A stretch of DNA of 6,901 nt from Oscillospiraceae bacterium (GCA_017451665.1 JAFTNX010000210.1:1-6901), one strand, 5' to 3'; shown: positions 1 through 5,944, counted from the stretch's first letter. Made by a program: numbers and translations. The notes: generated by a model not told the origin, from the letters alone.

Positions 1-395
1 GCTTTTTCAAAAATTTCTCCTGCCTGCATCTGTGCATGCTTTATAATTTCCTGACGATGTTTTTCGCCATCGGCATCAATCTGCTCCATTTTATTTTTAT
101 ATTCTTCCTCAGCCTTAGCCCTCATAAAATCAGCTTCATTCTGATTTTTAAGGTTAAGCTGAGCAATTTTTTCATTTAAAAATGTAGCAACCTGAATTCT
201 CTGCTCCTCGGTATAGCCTGACATATCAAAGCCTTCTACCTCATAGCTTTCTTCAGGAGCTTCCTCATTTTCTTCCGAAAGCTCATTATTTTTATTATAA
301 AGCGTTGCCAAATCAACAGGTTTGAATTCCACGTCTGGAATTTCTACTGCGTCTTCGCTATCAAAATTAAGTGAATTTCTAAGAACACTATGCAA
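1..395 (-). CDS. fliH: FliH, flagellar export ATPase regulator (N-terminal part, cut by window edge)
   Basis: FliH dimerises and binds the export ATPase FliI at the base of the flagellar type III export apparatus. The assignment rests mainly on position directly after fliG. The visible 131 codons support it: an acidic, variable N-terminus (many Glu/Asn to about residue 55) is followed by a long charged, helix-forming stretch rich in Glu, Lys, Gln and Ala, typical of the FliH/YscL coiled-coil region. The C-terminal FliI-binding part lies outside the window. The start is not ATG. In this frame a TAA stop lies immediately upstream, and the only initiation-type codon before residue 50 is TTG at 395-393, giving MHSVLRNS. 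This overlaps the end of fliG by 8 nt. A GGTGGAG ribosome binding site lies inside fliG, 12 nt upstream. The same motif at nearly the same distance precedes fliG, which supports the TTG start and translational coupling. Confidence 0.85.
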   Translation of the reverse strand, partial: MHSVLRNSLNFDSEDAVEIPDVEFKPVDLATLYNKNNELSEENEEAPEESYEVEGFDMSGYTEEQRIQVATFLNEKIAQLNLKNQNEADFMRAKAEEEYKNKMEQIDADGEKHRQEIIKHAQMQAGEIFEK

Positions 396-1473
396 TTATC
401 TCGTCATCTCCACCCTTATAAACAATAATGTCACCCTGCTCTTCAAGACGTCTGATAACATCAACAATTCTCTGCTGAGCAGCTTCAACGTCACGCATTC
501 TGAGGTTATGCAGATACTGCATATCCGACTGAATTGTTTCACGCTGTCTTTGGGACATATTTGAAAAAATCTTGTCTGTAACCTCTTGGGTTGCCGCCTT
601 GAGGGCAATTGTAAGGTCCTTTGTATCCACTTCTCTGATAAACATCTGAATTTCGATATCGTCCAGAGTAACAACGTCCTCGAATACAAACATAAGCTTT
701 TTGATTTGGTCTGCAAGGTCCGGATTTGTACCCTTGAGGCCTTCGAAGATATTCTTTTCTGCACGTCTGTCGATTCTGTTCATAATCTCTGCGATGTGGC
801 TTACGCCGCCGTATTCCAGCACATCCACAGAGGTAATTGACGAAAGCTTGCTCTGTAAAATTTCATCAACTATTGAAATAATCTCAGGTGAAGCTCTGTC
901 AAGGTTTGAAATTCTCTCGATTACGTCAATCTGAATTTCGCTTGGCAGTTCAGCAATAATCTGAGATGCCTTTTCAGCGTTTGCGTAAGAAAGAATAATT
1001 GCGATTGTCTGAGGATGTTCATTCTGAATCATCATCAGAAGGTTTTTATAGTCAACGTCCTTTACAAAAGCAAAGTTGGTTGTCTTACCTGATTTATTAG
1101 CCTTTTCGATAAGGTACTCGGCTCTCTGTGTACCAAAAGCTCTTACAAGAACGGACTTGGCATAGCCCTGACCACCCTCGATAATAGCCTTCTGGGTGAT
1201 ACACATTTCATAGAATTCATTGATTATGTCGTTGATTTCGTCTGATGACATATGCTCAAGCTTGGAAATCTCAATTGAAAGCTTTTCAATTTCGTCGTCG
1301 TGGAGGTACTTGAATACTTCCGACGCACTTTCCTGACCGAGAGCAATCATAACAGCTGCTGCTTTTACAGATGAATCCGCTGCTGAAACGCCTGTAAGGA
1401 TTTTCCCCGAATCAGCTTTTTCTGTCTTATTAGTAGTATCCTCAGCCGTTTTGTTCTGCGGTTTCTTAGCCAT
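388..1473 (-). CDS. fliG: FliG, flagellar motor switch protein
   Basis: FliG forms the rotor ring that binds the MS ring (FliF), carries FliM/FliN and meets the stator to produce torque and direction switching. The 361-residue product has all FliG parts in order. The N-terminal FliF-binding domain starts near ILTG at 25. The middle domain carries the EHPQT motif at 152-156. The GGVSHIAEIMN linker is at 222-232. The C-terminal torque domain includes LDD (270-272), IREVD (279-283), LKAA (291-294) and RMRDVEAAQ (325-333), with the charged rotor-helix residues retained. It is slightly longer than usual because about 24 Lys/Thr-rich residues precede the ordinary start of homology. The ATG overlaps the fliF stop by one base (TAATG), and the ribosome binding site AAGGAG lies 13 nt upstream inside fliF. 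This is consistent with coupled translation. Confidence 0.98.
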   Translation of the reverse strand: MAKKPQNKTAEDTTNKTEKADSGKILTGVSAADSSVKAAAVMIALGQESASEVFKYLHDDEIEKLSIEISKLEHMSSDEINDIINEFYEMCITQKAIIEGGQGYAKSVLVRAFGTQRAEYLIEKANKSGKTTNFAFVKDVDYKNLLMMIQNEHPQTIAIILSYANAEKASQIIAELPSEIQIDVIERISNLDRASPEIISIVDEILQSKLSSITSVDVLEYGGVSHIAEIMNRIDRRAEKNIFEGLKGTNPDLADQIKKLMFVFEDVVTLDDIEIQMFIREVDTKDLTIALKAATQEVTDKIFSNMSQRQRETIQSDMQYLHNLRMRDVEAAQQRIVDVIRRLEEQGDIIVYKGGDDEIIA

Positions 1474-3077
1474 TACTTCTTGTCATCTCCTTTATCTGTA
1501 TTTCTAATCATTGAACGGATAATAGAAGCTGTAAGGTCAGGGTTCTGTTTTGCAAACTTTCTGACTTCACTTGCAGTTTCCTTCTGTTCCTTGTTGGTTT
1601 CGCTTGCCTTTTCGATAAGGCTACGTCTTTCTGATTCTTCAAGCTTGCTTTCAAGCTGCTGAATCTGCTGTCTGTTGATAGCCTTAGCCTTTTCAATCTT
1701 CTTCTTAGCCTTCTTGTTCATAAGAACAACGATAGCAATAATAAGGAGAAGAATAATAAGAACAATAATTACCAAAAGCCAGAGGTAATCTGAGAATGTA
1801 GCAGGCTCCTTCAAATCGCCTGTATTGTCCTTTATTGAAAGTGACTGGTCCTGCCAGCTCATAATAGAAATCTTTTCAATATCCTGGATACCTGTTGCGT
1901 TTCTGATAAGGATAAGAAGTCCTTCCTTTTCGCTTTCGGTAAGCACTCTTTCGCTTCTTATAGTAACAGCCATAGAAGCGTCTTCGATAACACCCTGAGC
2001 CTTTTCGGTCTGTGTAATAACCTCACCGATAGCCCATTCCATTTCTGCATAAAGGTAGTCAGGGTCATTTACGTTGATAGTACCGTCGTCATTGAAGTAT
2101 GACGGGATATCGGTATTATTTTCTTCACCAACAACGCCTTCAGTATATTCGCCGTTCTGATACTTCTGTATCTCAAGCTTTTCATACTGTTTAACGCCGT
2201 TTCCGTCTTCGTCTGTGATATATTCCTTGGTTTCCTGAATAATCTTGTCGTAATTAACCTTGACATAAGCAGTAGCAACGATATTTCCCACGCCATACTC
2301 AGGGATAAGGAGGCTCATTACGTTATCCTCCATAGTTTCCTTGATAGTATCTTCATAGAACTGTCTTTCGTCGATACCGTAGTCAGGTTTATTTGAGTTG
2401 TCAGCAGAAAGTTCACGACCTGTATTAGCGTCAATAACCTTAACGTCGTTAGGGTCCATCTGCTGTGCTGAATAAGCAACGAGATTTTTTACAGCAGAAA
2501 CATTTTCTTCTGTAAAAGTCTTTGAATTTTCGAGAGTAAGTGTAACGCTGGCGCTTGCTGTACCGTTATTATCCTTCCAGACGTAATTATCGTCCTTAGG
2601 GTATGTGATAGTAACTATTGCACCTTTAATTCCGTTAATTCTTTTAAGAGTTGTCTGCAATCTGTCCTGAAGCTCAAATCTCAATGTTTCATTCTTTTCA
2701 AATTCTGTCATTGTCATACTGATATTATCAAAGAATGTAGCATAAGAAGGAGTTGTCTGAGGATAGCCGAGGCTTGCAAGCTCATAAACCAGTGCGTCCC
2801 ACTGTTCAGTAGGAACAAGCAGGTTTCCGTCAGAGTCGATTTTAACATCAACGCTCTGGCTTCTCAGCTCGTTATAGACCTCGGTAGTTTCCATCTGGTC
2901 CATTCCCTCAAAAAGCACAGTATAGCCATTATTCTTATTAAGTATAACAGCAACCACGATAATTGCCGCTATAAGTATTACTGCCAAACCACTGATAAGC
3001 AGTATTCTCATTGCCGTCGTGAGCTTCCCCCAGAAGCCCGAGATAGCCGCCCCGACGTTTTTCATCTTGTCACCCAT
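1473..3077 (-). CDS. fliF: FliF, flagellar MS-ring protein
   Basis: FliF multimerises in the cytoplasmic membrane to form the MS ring, the base on which rod, switch and export gate are built. The 534 residues fit the family's normal length. A hydrophobic segment at about 24-46 is the first membrane helix. A YscJ/FliF-type extracytoplasmic domain follows (about 47-220, including LASLGYPQ), then the FliF C-terminal periplasmic domain to about 410. A very hydrophobic second helix lies at about 431-453. The cytoplasmic tail is a charged coiled-coil-like stretch ending in VRKFAKQNPDLTASIIRSM, the region that binds FliG in this family. The ATG at 3077 has only a weak AGAG-type site. Met5 (ATG at 3065), preceded by GGGTGA, is a possible alternative start four codons later. 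The gap to fliE is 39 nt with no terminator. Confidence 0.98.
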   Translation of the reverse strand: MGDKMKNVGAAISGFWGKLTTAMRILLISGLAVILIAAIIVVAVILNKNNGYTVLFEGMDQMETTEVYNELRSQSVDVKIDSDGNLLVPTEQWDALVYELASLGYPQTTPSYATFFDNISMTMTEFEKNETLRFELQDRLQTTLKRINGIKGAIVTITYPKDDNYVWKDNNGTASASVTLTLENSKTFTEENVSAVKNLVAYSAQQMDPNDVKVIDANTGRELSADNSNKPDYGIDERQFYEDTIKETMEDNVMSLLIPEYGVGNIVATAYVKVNYDKIIQETKEYITDEDGNGVKQYEKLEIQKYQNGEYTEGVVGEENNTDIPSYFNDDGTINVNDPDYLYAEMEWAIGEVITQTEKAQGVIEDASMAVTIRSERVLTESEKEGLLILIRNATGIQDIEKISIMSWQDQSLSIKDNTGDLKEPATFSDYLWLLVIIVLIILLLIIAIVVLMNKKAKKKIEKAKAINRQQIQQLESKLEESERRSLIEKASETNKEQKETASEVRKFAKQNPDLTASIIRSMIRNTDKGDDKK

Positions 3078-3116
3078 ACTTTTCTCTAACCAACTTTACA
3101 CTTATTTTTTAAAAAC

Positions 3117-3434
3117 TTAGATATTCATCTGCATTATTTCTTTATACGCATTTACTGCTCTTGTTGTAACCTGAGTAGTAAGCTCTATTGCAGTCTGTGC
3201 CTTTGTTGTAGCTATCATAACAGATGTAAGGTCATCTGTCTTACCCATCGCAAGGTCATAGCTGAGCTGATTTGAAGCACTTTCAAGGTCTCTTACTTCC
3301 TGAATTTTTTCTTTTAAAGTCTTTTCAAAATCAGTTTCGGCACCTGTTTTTTCAGTTTTTTCGGTTCCTGTAAGGGTTTCAATTCTTTCAAGCCTTTCTA
3401 TCGGCTTGAGAAATGATGTTGCCTCAATAGCCAT
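3117..3434 (-). CDS. fliE: FliE, flagellar hook-basal body complex protein
   Basis: FliE is the small adaptor that joins the MS ring and export gate to the proximal rod, and it is exported early. At 105 residues it has the usual FliE size. The family signature is in the C-terminal half: LMVIA-like SVMIATTKAQ at 71-80 and the terminal AYKEIMQMNI at 96-105, matching the conserved AYxEIMxMxI end. The N-terminal 50 residues are charged and variable, as is common. A good ribosome binding site (AGAAAGGA) lies 7 nt before the ATG at 3434. The gene lies between flgC and fliF as in Bacillus and Clostridia. The 91-nt gap upstream of it holds a direct repeat and alternative hairpins listed separately. 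Confidence 0.96.
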   Translation of the reverse strand: MAIEATSFLKPIERLERIETLTGTEKTEKTGAETDFEKTLKEKIQEVRDLESASNQLSYDLAMGKTDDLTSVMIATTKAQTAIELTTQVTTRAVNAYKEIMQMNI

Positions 3435-3457
3435 ATTATTTTCCTTTCTGTATTCGA

Positions 3458-3520
3458 TTTCTAAATTCCTTAGAAAATCCCTTTTCTCTCTTTACCTAAA
3501 AGAAAATCCTTTTTCTTTCT
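3458..3520 (-). repeat. Direct repeat and competing hairpins in the flgC-fliE gap
   Basis: Two 20-bp copies with 18 identities (3472-3491 and 3501-3520, period 29 bp) lie in the 91-nt gap. Each copy can fold on its own: 3499-3506 with 3511-3518 (8 bp, 4-nt loop) and 3472-3477 with 3482-3487 (6 bp, 4-nt loop). A third stem, 3458-3464 with 3470-3476 (7 bp, 5-nt loop), uses the same bases as one arm of the second, so those two exclude each other. The third stem ends 9 nt before the fliE ribosome binding site. All stems are A/U-rich and weak. Confidence 0.5.
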
Positions 3521-3525
3521 CTATT

Positions 3526-3951
3526 CTACTGTTTTCCTATTTCAAGACCCTTAGTCGCCATAGCCTTCACAACCGACAACGCTGTCAGGTTTGCTTCATA
3601 AGCTCTTGACGCCTCAAGAAGGTCAATCTGTTCTTCTGTATTGTTTACATTCGGATAATAAACATATCCGTTTTCATCGGCAATAGGATTTGTCGGGTCG
3701 TAAACCGGTGTAACATCCTCACCAAGTTCAACAATCTCCGAAATTCTTACTCCACCGCCCTGCACTCTCTGGAGCTGTTCATCAAAGCTCATATATCTTT
3801 CCTGAAAAACAACCTGCTTTCTCTGATAAGCCTCCTCAGGAGAAGAAGCAGCAGTATTCTGGTTTGCGATATTCTGTGCAGCAACGTCCATTCTGTATCT
3901 TTCAGCTGTAAGGGCAGAGCCGATAGTATTAAGTGAATTCAAAAAAGCCAT
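3526..3951 (-). CDS. flgC: FlgC, flagellar basal-body rod protein
   Basis: FlgC is one of the proximal rod subunits. It is secreted through the flagellar export apparatus without a cleaved signal peptide. The 141-residue protein begins with the rod/hook/filament family helix (LNTIGSALTAERYRMDVAAQ) and the conserved NIANQNT at 27-33. YQRKQVVF follows at 42-49, then GGGVRISEI at 65-73, YDPTNPIADENGYVYYPNVN at 84-103 and the terminal helix LLEASRAYEANL at 111-122, all diagnostic of FlgC. The terminal helix is preceded by EEQID rather than the commoner DM.DM. The ATG at 3951 has a strong AAAGGAG site, 9 nt upstream, in the 19-nt gap after flgB. Confidence 0.97.
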   Translation of the reverse strand: MAFLNSLNTIGSALTAERYRMDVAAQNIANQNTAASSPEEAYQRKQVVFQERYMSFDEQLQRVQGGGVRISEIVELGEDVTPVYDPTNPIADENGYVYYPNVNNTEEQIDLLEASRAYEANLTALSVVKAMATKGLEIGKQ

Positions 3952-3970
3952 AATCTAACTCTCCTTTACA

Positions 3971-4336
3971 TTATTTAAATGACGACTGTGTCAGAACGTA
4001 TCTGTAATTTGAAAAAACAGCATTCATTTTCTGTACGAGATAAGCCGACTGCAAATACGAATCATAAAGTTCCATTGATTCCTTATCCACGTCAACGTTA
4101 TTTCCGTCAGGATTTATATATGTATCCTGCTGTTCTGTAAGTGTTGTTCTGAAAGCGTATCTGTTGTCCTTTGTATCAAGCATTTCTCTGTCAAGCACGT
4201 TTTCAAAGCTGACCTCCATAGCCTTATAGCCCGGGGTATCAACGTTTGCAAGATTCTGTGCTATAACCTGTTGCTTTGTCCAGTTAGCCGAAAGACTACT
4301 TTCCATAGCTTTAAAATCAAGTGAATCAAACAGCAT
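3971..4336 (-). CDS. flgB: FlgB, flagellar basal-body rod protein
   Basis: FlgB is a proximal rod subunit that sits closest to FliE and is exported early in assembly. The 121 residues match the family length. The N-terminal helix leads into the rod signature NLANVDTPGYKA at 28-39. DGNNVDVDKE at 77-86 and a C-terminal helix ending NYRYVL at 110-115 are both typical of FlgB. It is the first gene of the flagellar operon in this window. The ATG at 4336 is preceded by AAGGTGG with 9 nt spacing. The ribosome binding site lies just downstream of an unusual conserved-looking leader segment, so translation of flgB is a plausible point of control. Confidence 0.97.
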   Translation of the reverse strand: MLFDSLDFKAMESSLSANWTKQQVIAQNLANVDTPGYKAMEVSFENVLDREMLDTKDNRYAFRTTLTEQQDTYINPDGNNVDVDKESMELYDSYLQSAYLVQKMNAVFSNYRYVLTQSSFK

Positions 4337-4502
4337 CCAAATAGCCCACCTTTCTCAGACTTTGCGTCCTCGGTTATGCATAAGCCATTCCTACCGTCCA
4401 TTATAGGTTTGCTTTGCCCCTTCTTTTGTTAATTATCTTTATTTTGTACATATTATCTACATATATTTTTGATGTTAATCCACCACATCATACTTTATAC
4501 CA
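4337..4502 (-). promoter_or_regulatory. Long 5' leader of the flgB operon
   Basis: If transcription starts about 7 nt after the -10 box, the flgB message has a leader of roughly 165 nt. Its first part is very AT-rich and contains a 6-bp hairpin (4470-4475 with 4485-4490, 9-nt loop) and a 12-codon reading frame (4453-4491). The second part, 4337-4420, is distinctly richer in G and C than its surroundings and includes the GEMM-like blocks described separately. No U-tract terminator is visible, so any control by this leader would more likely act on translation or mRNA stability. The start point is inferred from promoter spacing only. Confidence 0.6.
4358..4420 (-). ncRNA. Candidate structured leader RNA with GEMM-I (c-di-GMP-I riboswitch)-like blocks
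   Basis: Reading 5' to 3' on the minus strand, the segment contains GGGGCAAAGCAAACC (4420-4406), CGGTAGG (4396-4390), the palindrome TTATGCATAA (4383-4374), ATAACCGA (4377-4370) and GGACGCAAAGTC (4369-4358). GCAAACC and GGACGCAAAG are exact matches, from memory, to the two most conserved stretches of class I c-di-GMP riboswitches. GGTAG...AACCGA resembles the 3' part of that RNA. However, the canonical order is GCAAACC, GGACGCAAAGC, then GGTAG...GGTTACCGA. Here the third block lies between the first two, and no clean three-way junction can be drawn by eye. CGGT/ACCG (4396-4393 with 4374-4371) or a hairpin around the palindrome could form. The segment ends 7 nt before the flgB ribosome binding site. 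It could be a divergent riboswitch, a decayed one, or a different RNA. Confidence 0.4.
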
Positions 4503-4508
4503 AAATAA

Positions 4509-4537
4509 ATTATACACTAAAGTCAACCAAAAATCAA
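4509..4537 (-). promoter_or_regulatory. Sigma-A promoter of the flgB operon
   Basis: On the minus strand TTGATT (4537-4532) and a perfect TATAAT (4514-4509) are separated by exactly 17 nt. The predicted start is near 4502. No sigma-28 (TAAA-N15-GCCGATAA) pattern was seen, so the early flagellar operon appears to be read by the housekeeping sigma factor, as expected for a class of rod and motor genes. The -35 box lies inside one arm of an inverted repeat. Confidence 0.8.
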
Positions 4538-4539
4538 GG

Positions 4540-4563
4540 AATTTCAACATTTATCTTGAAATT
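4540..4563. repeat. Inverted repeat directly upstream of the flgB -35 box (operator candidate)
   Basis: AATTTCAA (4540-4547) and its perfect reverse complement TTGAAATT (4556-4563) flank an 8-bp spacer, ending 2 bp upstream of the -35 box. Its centre is about 49 bp upstream of the predicted start, a usual place for an activator or repressor dimer. A second, wider inverted pair, CAAAAATCAA (4528-4537) and TTGATTTTTG (4582-4591), surrounds it, and its proximal arm contains the -35 box. AT-rich DNA gives such repeats by chance more often, so function is inferred only. Confidence 0.45.
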
Positions 4564-4688
4564 TGATATGGAAATTTTGGGTTGATTTTTGTGTATTTTC
4601 ACCAAAAAACACCCCTTTTTGAGCCTTTTGACGCCCAGAGTCTGGTTTTTAAGTTTATCAAAATGTATAAAAATATTTTTCTATGCAT
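4564..4688. other. AT-rich non-coding upstream part of the 396-bp flgB control region
   Basis: Apart from the outer repeat arm at 4582-4591, nothing recognisable was found between the operator candidate and the HD-GYP gene terminator. There are runs of A and T, a CCAGACTCTGG palindrome-like stretch on the minus strand near 4633-4643, and no reading frame of note on either strand. No second promoter with good boxes was seen. Confidence 0.5.
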
Positions 4689-4720
4689 AAAAAACAGCCT
4701 TCACACAGTGGTGAAGGCCG
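4689..4720 (-). terminator. Intrinsic terminator after the HD-GYP gene
   Basis: In the minus-strand transcript GCCTTCAC (4718-4711) pairs with GTGAAGGC (4704-4697) over a 6-nt loop. A G-U and a C-G pair extend the stem to 10 bp, and six U residues follow (4694-4689). It begins 12 nt after the stop codon. It separates the phosphodiesterase gene from the flagellar operon, which therefore needs its own promoter. Confidence 0.92.
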
Positions 4721-4732
4721 TTCACAATTTGT

Positions 4733-5803
4733 TTAAACTTGGCTATCCTTAAGCATAAGAGCAGCTTTAAGATAGCTTCTCATTTCGTCCTCGCAGTCAT
4801 TAAATGCCTCAAGAACCTTAGGTGGGAAAAGTCCGCATTCACCTTCTCTAATCATAGTAACTGCCTTTTCGTAAGGGATAGCGTCCTTATAAACCTTTTC
4901 AGAAACAAGGGCGTCATATACGTCGATAATAGAGAAAATCTGTGCTGCCACAGGAATATCATCTTCCGAAAGTCTGTCAGGGTATCCGTTTCCGTCCCAA
5001 CGCTCGTGGTGGTTTCTTGCAATTTCAAAGCAATACTTATTGAATGGCTTATTCTTGTCAAGACCAAAGTCGTTGAGAATTTCCACACCCTTGACAGTAT
5101 GGGTTTTCATTTCAGCAAATTCCTCGCCTGTAAGTCGTCCCGGCTTAAAGAGGATAGTTGTCGGGATAGCAGCCTTACCCACGTCGTGAAGTGCCGACGC
5201 ATCAGAAATACACTGAACAAGTTCATCTGTAAGTCCGTATTCAGGGAATTTAGATGCAAAGGATTTCGCAAGGATATTTGTAAGCTTTTTAACTCGTGTA
5301 ATATGCGCCGAAGTTTCAAAATGGATAAATTCAAAAACAGATGTAAGAACATTTCTCACAGTGCCGTCGCGTTCTTCGATGGTATCTTTAAGCTTTGCGA
5401 GTTCTGATTTAAACGAAAGGTTTTTATTATACAAATCAGAAAAAGTTCTGATTTTTCCATTAAGATAGCTAGGGTCAAAAGGAGCTACAAAAACCTCGCT
5501 TGCACCAAGACCATAATAAAGCCCGAAGTCAACAAAATCCTCAGATGTGATAATAAACACAGGAGTTTCAGCAAGATAGCCACTGTCGGCAAAATACTGC
5601 AGAAATTCCACGCCACTCACATCAGGCATATTTGCGTTATAAAGGACACAGCAGACTCTTTTCTGGAAAACCATAAACTTACGCTTAGCGTCTTCTCCGT
5701 CCTCTGCCTCCATAGTACGGAAGTTATTCTTTACAAGCTCTTTGAGCATAATTCTGTTGATTTTTACATTGTCAACTATCATTACAATATTTCTGTCTGC
5801 CAA
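4733..5803 (-). CDS. Response-regulator-like HD-GYP c-di-GMP phosphodiesterase with degenerate receiver
   Basis: The protein (356 residues from the preferred start) has an N-terminal CheY-like domain (about 5-125), a short helical linker (about 128-155) and a C-terminal HD-GYP domain. HD-GYP enzymes hydrolyse the second messenger c-di-GMP. Catalytic motifs look complete: H167, HD at 206-207 followed by VGK, H235 in MKTH, HHERWDGNGYP at 265-275 and D294 in IIDVYDAL. The receiver is not normal: the acidic pair is D11-N12, the phospho-acceptor site reads YNANMP with Asn56 in place of Asp, and the usual KPF is A107-PF. The Thr86 position is kept. A longer frame with GTG at 5812 exists, but that GTG overlaps the ribosome binding site GGAGG. 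TTG at 5803-5801 lies 8 nt after it and is the better start. The gene is a single transcription unit just upstream of flgB. Its link to motility is inferred from position and from the known role of c-di-GMP. Confidence 0.93.
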   Translation of the reverse strand: MADRNIVMIVDNVKINRIMLKELVKNNFRTMEAEDGEDAKRKFMVFQKRVCCVLYNANMPDVSGVEFLQYFADSGYLAETPVFIITSEDFVDFGLYYGLGASEVFVAPFDPSYLNGKIRTFSDLYNKNLSFKSELAKLKDTIEERDGTVRNVLTSVFEFIHFETSAHITRVKKLTNILAKSFASKFPEYGLTDELVQCISDASALHDVGKAAIPTTILFKPGRLTGEEFAEMKTHTVKGVEILNDFGLDKNKPFNKYCFEIARNHHERWDGNGYPDRLSEDDIPVAAQIFSIIDVYDALVSEKVYKDAIPYEKAVTMIREGECGLFPPKVLEAFNDCEDEMRSYLKAALMLKDSQV

Positions 5804-5840
5804 AAAGCTCACCTCCGTTTAAAAATAATTACACAAATAC

Positions 5841-5869
5841 AGTATATAACAATTTTTTAAAAAAGTCAA
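5841..5869 (-). promoter_or_regulatory. Sigma-A promoter of the HD-GYP gene
   Basis: TTGACT (5869-5864) and TATACT (5846-5841) on the minus strand are separated by 17 nt, close to consensus. The predicted start is near 5834, leaving a leader of about 30 nt that contains the ribosome binding site CGGAGGTG. With the terminators on either side, this makes the gene a one-gene unit. Confidence 0.85.
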
Positions 5870-5901
5870 TGGAATTTCCCCACAAATCGTCAAAGATAAA
5901 C

Positions 5902-5932
5902 AAAAAAAGCAGTGGAAATTTCTTTCCACTGC
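5902..5932 (-). terminator. Intrinsic terminator after secF
   Basis: A perfect 10-bp stem, GCAGTGGAAA (5932-5923) with TTTCCACTGC (5918-5909) and a GAAA tetraloop, is followed by seven U residues in the minus-strand transcript. It starts 12 nt after the secF stop codon and closes that operon. Confidence 0.95.
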
Positions 5933-5944
5933 AATTATTTAAAT

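Noticed and set aside
322..564. Plus-strand frame at the fliG-fliH junction, and similar short plus-strand frames at 586-934, 1480-1662, 3406-3609 and 6525-6728
   Set aside because: All are antisense or overlapping shadows of conserved minus-strand genes without independent support.
3078..3116. Possible terminator in the fliE-fliF gap (T-run and A-run)
   Set aside because: There is no GC-containing stem; it is just AT-rich spacer inside a co-transcribed operon.
4374..4383. Perfect 10-bp palindrome TTATGCATAA as a protein operator
   Set aside because: It lies over 110 nt downstream of the predicted transcription start, within the candidate leader RNA, so a loop or stem role is more likely than an operator.
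4521..4526. TTGACT as the -35 box of the flgB promoter
   Set aside because: It is only 6 nt from TATAAT. TTGATT at 4532-4537 has the correct 17-nt spacing.
4739..5407. A 222-codon open frame on the plus strand
   Set aside because: It lies wholly antisense to the conserved HD-GYP gene, has no recognisable domain and no good ribosome binding site, and its composition is explained by the opposite-strand codons.
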